From NCBI GenBank assembly GCA_964428795.1, contig CAYRZL010000074.1, forward strand, positions 1-12,754: 12,754 nt of DNA, written 5' to 3'. The notes under the pieces are model-generated. The model searched no databases, was not told the DNA's origin, and worked only from the letters and a program-made list of their open reading frames with translations. Position 1 is the stretch's first letter; the number at the start of each line of letters is the position of its first letter. Source of the stretch: CAYRZL01 sp964428795 (GTDB taxonomy: Bacteria; Bacillota; Clostridia; Lachnospirales; Lachnospiraceae). This document shows positions 6,980 to 12,754 of this stretch, piece by piece. Both the position numbers and the translations under genes were made by a program.

Positions 6980-9900
6980 ATGGCAAAAATTAATGACATC
7001 CGCTTGCTGGCGGAAGAAACAGCCAGTGAAGTTAGTTCGTCTCCAAGGGACTGGATGGCATATCTGGATACAGCATCCAGATTATACCGGTATCCGTTTG
7101 GAGACAGCCTGCTTATCCATGCTCAGAGACCAGATGCAACAGCCTGTACGGAATTGGAACAGTGGAATCAGAAAATGGGACGGTGGGTAAATCGTGGTGC
7201 GAAAGGAATTGCTCTGATTGATGATACTGGTCCGAGACAGAAACTTCGTTACGTTTTTGATGTTTCAGACACGCATATGGTAAGGGGTGGCAGAACACCT
7301 TACCTGTGGAAACTTCGGGAAGAAATCAAAGAAGGTATTTTATCACATCTTTCAGATGCTTATGGTCTTTCAGAAGAGGATTCTGTGAGTATTGAAAAAG
7401 CATTGTATGCAATAGCAGAAGAACAGACAGAAGATGTATTGGAAGATGCTATGGATGGGATTCTTTATGAAGTAGAAGATACTTTCCTTGAAGATCTGGG
7501 AGAAGATACCATCCGTATGGAATTTCGGAATCTATTAAAAGACAGTGCTTTTTACATGATGGTGAAAAGGTGTGGGATGGATCCTATGCTGTTTCTGGGA
7601 GAAGAAGATTTTATATCTATCACAGATTTTAACAGGCTTTCCGTACTGTCATTTCTTGGAAATGCAATCAATGATATGGCAGAGCCGATCTTACGGGACA
7701 TTGGAAGAACTGTAAGAAATATGGAAAAAAGTATTGAAAATTCAAAAGGGATGCAATATAATAACTTTAACACGTTAATTCGTAAAAGTGAAGAAAGAGG
7801 AGGAATAGAGAATGGAACTGACATATCATCGCAAAGGGGATTACCTGTTCCCGAATCTGACCATACAGGAAGAGCCGACGACAATCGGGAAATACGGGAT
7901 GCTTCGGAGGACATATCTGAAGGAGAACAAGAAGAACTGGTATCAGAGCATGATGCTGACAGGGAAACTGAACAGCCATCTGTTGGAGATCGAGAAAGCA
8001 GCAGAGGAGAGAATGGAGATTCTGATGGCAGGGTTACTGGAGAAATACCCGGCTCCGGACAAGAGGACAGACCAGATGGCATGGACAGCACACATGAACA
8101 ATCTGACAGCGATGGCAGAAGAGAGCGTGCTGAGGGAATTGGTATACAGCTAACAGAGGAAGAACCGGATTTGAGCGAAGCAGAGGAGAATATAGCCTCT
8201 GCTTTATCTTTGCCCGAATTACCGTCTGTTGAAAGGCAGATTCGTTCCATAGAAGAGAGAGCTGCAGCACTTTATGCAGGGGAGATACCGATTCCTGCAG
8301 ATGTGGTGGATGAAGTGCTCCGTACCGGAAGCAACAGAGACAGAAGCCAGCTCCGTATCATTTATAATTACATGATTGAACAGGAGCCGGAAGACTACGT
8401 GGAATTTCTAAAAAATGAGTATGGCACTGGAGGGAAAGGCTTTAAGATTGATGGAACAGAGTATTCCGTCTGGTTTGATGAACTGGGAATGCAGATAGCG
8501 GTAGGACATACAGTACATGACCAGATTCTTGATAAAGCTTTTTTATCTTGGGAAGATATTAGCACAAGAGTGAAACAGCTTTTGGATCAGGGAGAATATG
8601 CCCCGCAGAGTGTTCTGGATGCAGCAAGGGATAATGCAGTAAAAGAACATGCCCAGGTACTTGCTTATATGCATGGGGATATGGCGGAAGGTGTGGCAGA
8701 GATCGTCTTTGGAGAAGAAAATGATTTTGGCTATGTTTATCCGGAAAAGACAGATAAGATCGAAAAACTGATTACGCAACCGGAATATCTGGATGAACTG
8801 AATGAGCGACTGGAAGGACTTGCGGAAGCATATGAAACAGACCCTTCCGTTATGCGGTTTCATATGTATCGTCCTGATAAAGTTCTGGCTCGGTTCCAAA
8901 AGTTTGCAAAAGAAGCCATTCCCTATCAGGCAAGGGAAGGTTTCCAGTGGAAGGAACAGGAGATTTTTATTACACAGGATGAAATAGATGCTTACCTTGC
9001 AAGAGGAAGTTCTTATTCTGATGGAAGGCTTACCATTTATGCCTATTTTATCCAGGACAAGTCAGATAAAGAAAAAGCGGATTTTCTCAAAGAACACTAT
9101 GGAACAGGAGGTCAGAGCCATGCACTGTCTGGGGCAGATCGTTCCAATGCAGATTACAGTGCCAAAGGCTTGAAATTATCCCGTGGCAGCTATGGAAAAC
9201 CGGATGCTGAGGTGCTTTTGAAATGGCCTGCAGTGGCAAAAAGGGTGCAGTATCTGATTGATAATGATAATTTCCTGAAAGCAAAGGATTATTCCAGAAT
9301 GCCATCCTATGAAAGAGAAAAAATGGCATCCAAGGTCATCAGCTTTTATGTCCGTCTTCCAAAAGACATTGAAAGACCATTTAAAGAGGACTTCTTTTGG
9401 GAAGAGTCAAGAAAAGACATTGTACCTATGTTGGAAGATGAACAAAAAACCGAAGAATTGCTGGGGAAAATGGATGCAGCTTTGTCGGAACTTCCTTTGG
9501 ACTTTGAGGATTATGAGAAAAAAACTCAGCTCCTTATGGAACTCCATGGATATGCAGAAGGAACCTATACGTTATTCCCACCAAGAAACAAAGAAGCGGA
9601 AGTAAAAGAAACAAGACAGTTATCCCTGTTTGATTTTCTTGATACTTCCGCTTTTTCTAATTCCAATGAACAGCCATCTGAGGTTTCTGAGCCTGTTGTA
9701 GATGAAAATGCTCAGGAAGAGAATATTCCGGATTTGGAACAGCCAGAACAGGAAGAGGAAGAAGAACAGAGAAGATTTGAGGAGGCGAAAGAACTCTGGG
9801 AGGATGGATATATCTATGAGGATTATGTGCTGTCCAGTGAAACCGGAAGGGCAATTTCCGAAGCGATGGATATGACAGGAGTCACCAGAGATGATTTCTC

Positions 9901-10184
9901 TGCAGATCAGTTGGATGTGATCCGTACTGCGGCAGAGAAAGAGCTGGCTCTTGAGCCGATGTTGAAGCCATCATTCAGCCCGGAACAGATGCAGCTTATT
10001 TCAGATGTCATGGAGCGTATGTCTGCCAATGAAAAACATTGGTTTCAGCGGGAAATAGATGAACTGACAGCAACAGTTATGACACCGGAGGAAATCAATG
10101 TACAGAGAAGGGAACGGAATCTGCCTTTAGAAGATTTTTCGGAAGGAATGGAAGAGGTTCCGGAAGAACCACAGGAAGATACAC
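6980..10184 (+). CDS. Polyvalent SNF2 helicase/N6-adenine methyltransferase protein, N-terminal part (runs into assembly gap)
   Basis: First 1068 codons of a very large gene; ATG 6980 follows AGAAGGAGG (6965-6973) at 6 bases. Residues about 15-80 resemble the ArdC/LtrC-type N-terminal DNA-binding domain (WMAYLDTASRLYRYPFGDS, LIHAQRPDAT, W62, VNRGAKGIALI). Residues 100-262 are helical and acidic. Residues 278-392 are an Asp/Glu/Gly/Arg/Ser-rich linker that is the other-frame reading of the tnpV-like gene. Residues 438-540 and 664-765 are two copies of one module centred on YGTGG. Residues about 885-1068 are acidic and helical. The product continues after the N gap with a methyltransferase and a helicase. 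Such proteins are standard in Tn1549/CTn elements. A role in processing or protecting transferred DNA is inferred from ArdC, methyltransferase and helicase parts, as in phage DarB-like antirestriction proteins. An apparent stop at 10286-10288 results only from the arbitrary gap length. Confidence 0.88.
7796..7803 (+). promoter_or_regulatory. Ribosome binding site of the embedded tnpV-like gene
   Basis: AGAGGAGG sits 8 bases before ATG 7812, inside the large coding frame. It is as strong as the sites before the main genes of the window and supports independent translation of the embedded gene. Confidence 0.75.
7812..8153 (+). CDS. tnpV: TnpV-family transposon-encoded protein, nested inside the large gene in another frame
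   Basis: A complete 113-residue protein with start, stop and a strong ribosome site (7796-7803). It begins MELTYHRKGDYLFPNLTI and contains IGKYGMLRRTYLKE, SGKLNSHLLEIEKAAEERME and a C-terminal WTAHMNNLTAMAEE/ELVYS pattern, which I recognise as the TnpV family named from the clostridial mobilizable transposon Tn4451. TnpV is small and helical; its function is unsettled, and a regulatory or excision-related role has been suggested. It lies fully within the methyltransferase/helicase gene, shifted one base forward relative to that frame (codon starts at multiples of 3 against remainder 2). The large frame stays open through it as a low-complexity acidic linker, which is what an overprinted frame looks like. 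I am confident about the family; whether both products are made is inferred. Confidence 0.85.
   Translation: MELTYHRKGDYLFPNLTIQEEPTTIGKYGMLRRTYLKENKKNWYQSMMLTGKLNSHLLEIEKAAEERMEILMAGLLEKYPAPDKRTDQMAWTAHMNNLTAMAEESVLRELVYS
8291..8599 (+). repeat. Protein-level repeat, copy A, in the large polyvalent protein
   Basis: Residues 438-540 of the large protein. Starts IPADVVDEVL, then GS, L-IIY-Y-I, FLKNEYGTGG (Tyr481 to Gly485), and ends FLSWEDISTRVKQLLDQGEY. It matches copy B at 8969-9274 in order and spacing: 42 residues separate the start from the residue before YGTGG in both. The repeat is diverged and not evident as a DNA repeat. Confidence 0.7.
8969..9274 (+). repeat. Protein-level repeat, copy B, in the large polyvalent protein
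   Basis: Residues 664-765. Starts ITQDEIDAYLARGS, then RLTIYAYFI, FLKEHYGTGG (Tyr707 to Gly711), and ends LLKWPAVAKRVQYLIDNDNF. Offset from copy A is 226 residues. This copy keeps the SHALSGAD segment after YGTGG, which is altered in copy A. The module belongs to the poorly characterised domains of large polyvalent element proteins; no catalytic motif is seen. Confidence 0.7.
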
Positions 10185-10284
10185 NNNNNNNNNNNNNNNN
10201 NNNNNNNNNNNNNNNNNNNNNNNNNNNNNNNNNNNNNNNNNNNNNNNNNNNNNNNNNNNNNNNNNNNNNNNNNNNNNNNNNNNN
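10185..10284. other. Assembly gap of 100 N inside the large gene
   Basis: Exactly 100 N, the usual placeholder for unknown length. For the large reading frame to be intact the true length must leave remainder 2 on division by 3, while 100 leaves remainder 1. Related proteins, as I remember them, carry an additional stretch (a GWGG-containing helical segment) just before the methyltransferase motif I, so a few hundred bases are probably missing. Confidence 0.9.
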
Positions 10285-12754
10285 GTAATCAATGCGATGT
10301 ATGAAGCCCTTGGGAATATGGGATTAAAGCAGGGGAATATTCTGGAACCGTCCTGTGGAGTGGGGAATTTTATGGGACTTATACCGGAAAGTATGGCAGC
10401 TTCCAAAATGTATGGTGTGGAGTTGGACAGCATTTCTGGAAGGATTGCGAAACAGCTCTATCAGAAAAATGAGATTGCGGTGCAGGGATTTGAAACAATG
10501 GATTATCCGGAGAGTTTCTTTGACTGTGTGATTGGAAATGTACCTTTTGGGGCATATAAAGTAACTGACCGGAAATATGACCGCCACAATTTTATGATCC
10601 ATGATTATTTTCTTGCAAAGTCCATTGACCTTGTACGTCCGGGCGGTGTGGTTGCAGTAGTGACTTCCAGTGGGACGATGGATAAACAAAACCCTGCGGT
10701 GAGGGAATATCTTGCAAACCGGGCTGACCTGCTTGGAGCAATAAGGCTTCCGAACAATGCTTTTTTACGGAATGCAAATACCGGGGTGGTTGCTGATATT
10801 CTGTTTTTCCAGAAACGTGACCGGATTTCACTGGAAAAGCCGGACTGGGTGGAACTTGGAACTACACCGGAAGGCTATACGGTCAATTCTTATTTTGTAA
10901 AACATCCGGAGATGGTTCTGGGAGAATTTACAACGGAAAGCACCCAGTATGGAAAACAGGAAGTGACAGTAAAAGCAATCCCCGGTATGAATCTAGCAGA
11001 CCAGTTAAAAGAGGCTGTGAGCCATATTCACGGAACCATTGAAGAATGGGAGCTTGAAGATTCGGAATTGGAGGACGTGATAGAGTCTATTCCCGCTGAC
11101 CCGGCAGTAAAGAACTTTAGTTTTACAAACGTGGAAGGGAAAGTGTATTACCGGGAAAATTCCAGAATGAATCTGGTAGAACTTTCAAAGGTCACAGCGG
11201 AACGTGTGCTTGGCATGATCGAGATTCGGAATGTCACACAGGAATTGATCAACCTGCAGTTGAATGACGGAAGTATGGAAGAAATCCGTACTGTACAGGG
11301 CAGACTGAACAAAGTTTATGACAGTTTTACCGCACAGTATGGTCTGATCAGCAGCAATGCAAACCGCAGGGCATTTAATCAGGACAGCAGTTATTGCCTG
11401 TTATCTTCCCTTGAGATTCTGGATGATAAGGGAAATCTGGAACGGAAAGCAGACATCTTTACAAAAAGAACGATTAAAAAAGCAGAGCCGGTTACATCCG
11501 TTGATACAGCTAGTGAAGCCCTTGCTGTCTGTATCGGGGAGAAGGCAAGGGTTGACCTTGCGTTTATGGCACAGCTTATGGACAGTACGGAGGATAAAGT
11601 TACTGAAGAACTGGAAGGTGTCATTTTTAAAAATCCGCTGAATGGAGTATGGGAAACAGCAGATGAATACCTTTCCGGGAATGTGCGTGAGAAGCTTCAA
11701 ATGGCAGAGGCATCCGCAGCAAATGACCAGTCCTACGCAATCAATGTCGAAGCATTAAAACGGGTACAGCCAAAAGATCTGGATGCGTCAGAGATTGAAG
11801 TGCGTCTGGGAGCAACGTGGATAAAGCCGGAGTACATCAACCAGTTTATGGGTGAGATCTTTCATACGCCGGGATACCGCCTTGGCAGAACAATTAATGT
11901 AACTTATGTGGAGATCAACGGGCAATGGAATATTTCCGGTAAGACACAGGATTTTGGAAATCCCCTTATTACTTCTACATATGGTACGGGAAGGGCAAAT
12001 GCCTACCGCCTTCTGGAAGATGCCCTGAATTTAAAGGATACCAAAATCTATGATACTGTCGAAGAGGATGGGAAAGAAAAACGTGTCCTGAATAAAAAAG
12101 AAACGATGCTGGCACAGCAGAAACAGGAAATGATCAAGGATGCGTACAAAGAATGGATTTTTAAGGATATGGAACGAAGGGAGGACATCTGCAGGACATA
12201 CAATGAATTGTTCAATAGTATCCGTCCAAGGGAATATGATGGAAGCCATATCCAGTTTGTGGGAATGACACCAGAGATCACCTTGATGCCCCATCAGAAA
12301 AATGCCATTGCCCACATTTTATATGGGGATAATACCTTGCTTGCCCATTGTGTAGGAGCTGGAAAGACTTTTGAGATGATCGCTGCCGGTATGGAGAGTA
12401 AACGTTTGGGTTTAGCACAGAAGTGTCTGTATGTCGTGCCAAACCACCTGACGGAGCAGTGGGGAAATGATTTCTTACGCCTTTATCCGGGAGCGAATGT
12501 CCTTGTTGCAACAAAAAAGGATTTTGAACCGGCTAACCGGAAAAAGTTCTGTTCCAGAATCGCAACCGGAGAATATGATGCCATCATCATAGGACACAGC
12601 CAGTTTGAAAGGATTCCTCTTTCAAGGGAACGTCAGATTCAGACAATCAACCGCCAGATAGAAGACATTACATTTGCAATCGAGGATGCAGCAAATGAAG
12701 ATGGCACCCATTTTACGGTCAAACAGATGGAAAAAACGAAAAAAACACTGTTAG
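10285..12754 (+). CDS. Polyvalent SNF2 helicase/N6-adenine methyltransferase protein, continuation after the gap (open at both ends)
   Basis: An uninterrupted frame of 823 codons beginning GTA at 10285 and leaving the window within a codon; it should be the same gene as 6980-10184. Numbering from 10285: residues 1-190 are a class I SAM-dependent N6-adenine methyltransferase with motif I EPSCGVGNF (21-29), the motif IV position GNVPFG (Asn85-Gly89), then IHDYFLAKSIDLVRPGG and VVTSSGTMDK. Residues 200-650 are a long helical connecting region typical of the family. The helicase starts with LMPHQKNAIAHIL, Walker A VGAGKT (690-695) and motif Ia YVVPNHLTEQW. The DEAH box and C-terminal lobe lie beyond the window. 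Likely cytoplasmic, acting on element DNA; antirestriction or DNA-processing roles are inferred, not shown. Family members total well over 2000 residues, in line with what is seen here. Confidence 0.9.

Noticed and set aside
7552..8250. Long antisense frame of 232 codons, Ser-rich
   Set aside because: Its composition is the mirror of the acidic coding strand, it has no convincing ribosome site and resembles no family; it is a shadow of the two forward genes.
9309..9605. 98-codon forward frame inside the large gene
   Set aside because: Unlike tnpV it matches no family; its Trp/Lys/Ser-rich composition is typical of a shadow frame.
10286..10288. TAA after the N gap as the end of the large protein
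   Set aside because: It is in frame only because the gap was written as 100 N. The bases from 10285 clearly code for the methyltransferase in another frame.
12752..12754. Terminal TAG as a stop codon
   Set aside because: It is out of frame; the coding frame reads TTA at 12751-12753 and continues past the window.
1..12754. CRISPR arrays, tRNA or rRNA genes, insertion sequences, attachment sites
   Set aside because: No regularly spaced repeats, RNA gene sequences, transposase genes or terminal inverted repeats were seen on either strand by eye.

Overview
The window is a single-strand (all +), gene-dense block from the conjugative core of a Tn1549/CTn-type integrative and conjugative element of a Gram-positive anaerobe. 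Strong GGAGG ribosome sites, moderate-to-low GC by eye, the typical order of element genes and the sequence style suggest a gut Clostridia/Lachnospiraceae host; the species cannot be read from the window. No integrase, relaxase, attachment site, rRNA or tRNA is present, so only an inner part of the element is seen.

Layout. Positions 24-4744 hold a cell-envelope group: a class B sortase, a 100-residue protein I do not recognise, a large membrane-anchored cell-wall hydrolase (CD1108 family: 3D domain, degenerate M23-like domain, NlpC/P60 domain), a short coiled-coil DUF4315 protein, and a secreted/anchored DUF4366 (CD1107 family) protein whose start overlaps the DUF4315 gene. Positions 4814-6916 encode a topoisomerase III (TopB). 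From 6980 to beyond the window end runs one very large gene for a polyvalent protein: an ArdC-like N-terminal domain, a disordered linker, two copies of a roughly 100-residue module, an N6-adenine methyltransferase domain and the start of an SF2/SNF2-type helicase. It is interrupted by 100 N at 10185-10284, an assembly gap. After the gap the frame is open for 823 codons to the window edge, and the nominal gap length puts the two halves out of frame.

The most notable observation is a complete tnpV-like gene (7812-8153) with its own strong ribosome site, lying wholly inside the large gene in another forward frame. The large protein reads through it as an acidic, Gly/Ser/Arg-rich linker, so the same 342 bases appear to be used twice.

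Two strong RNA hairpins lie in the only sizeable gaps between genes (4761-4789 before topB and 6925-6954 before the large gene). They probably tune or process the polycistronic message. Working together (inference): the envelope group opens and decorates the wall around the mating channel, TopB resolves DNA during transfer or element replication, and the methyltransferase/helicase protein probably handles or protects incoming DNA. There is no gene-free stretch longer than 100 bases other than the N gap.
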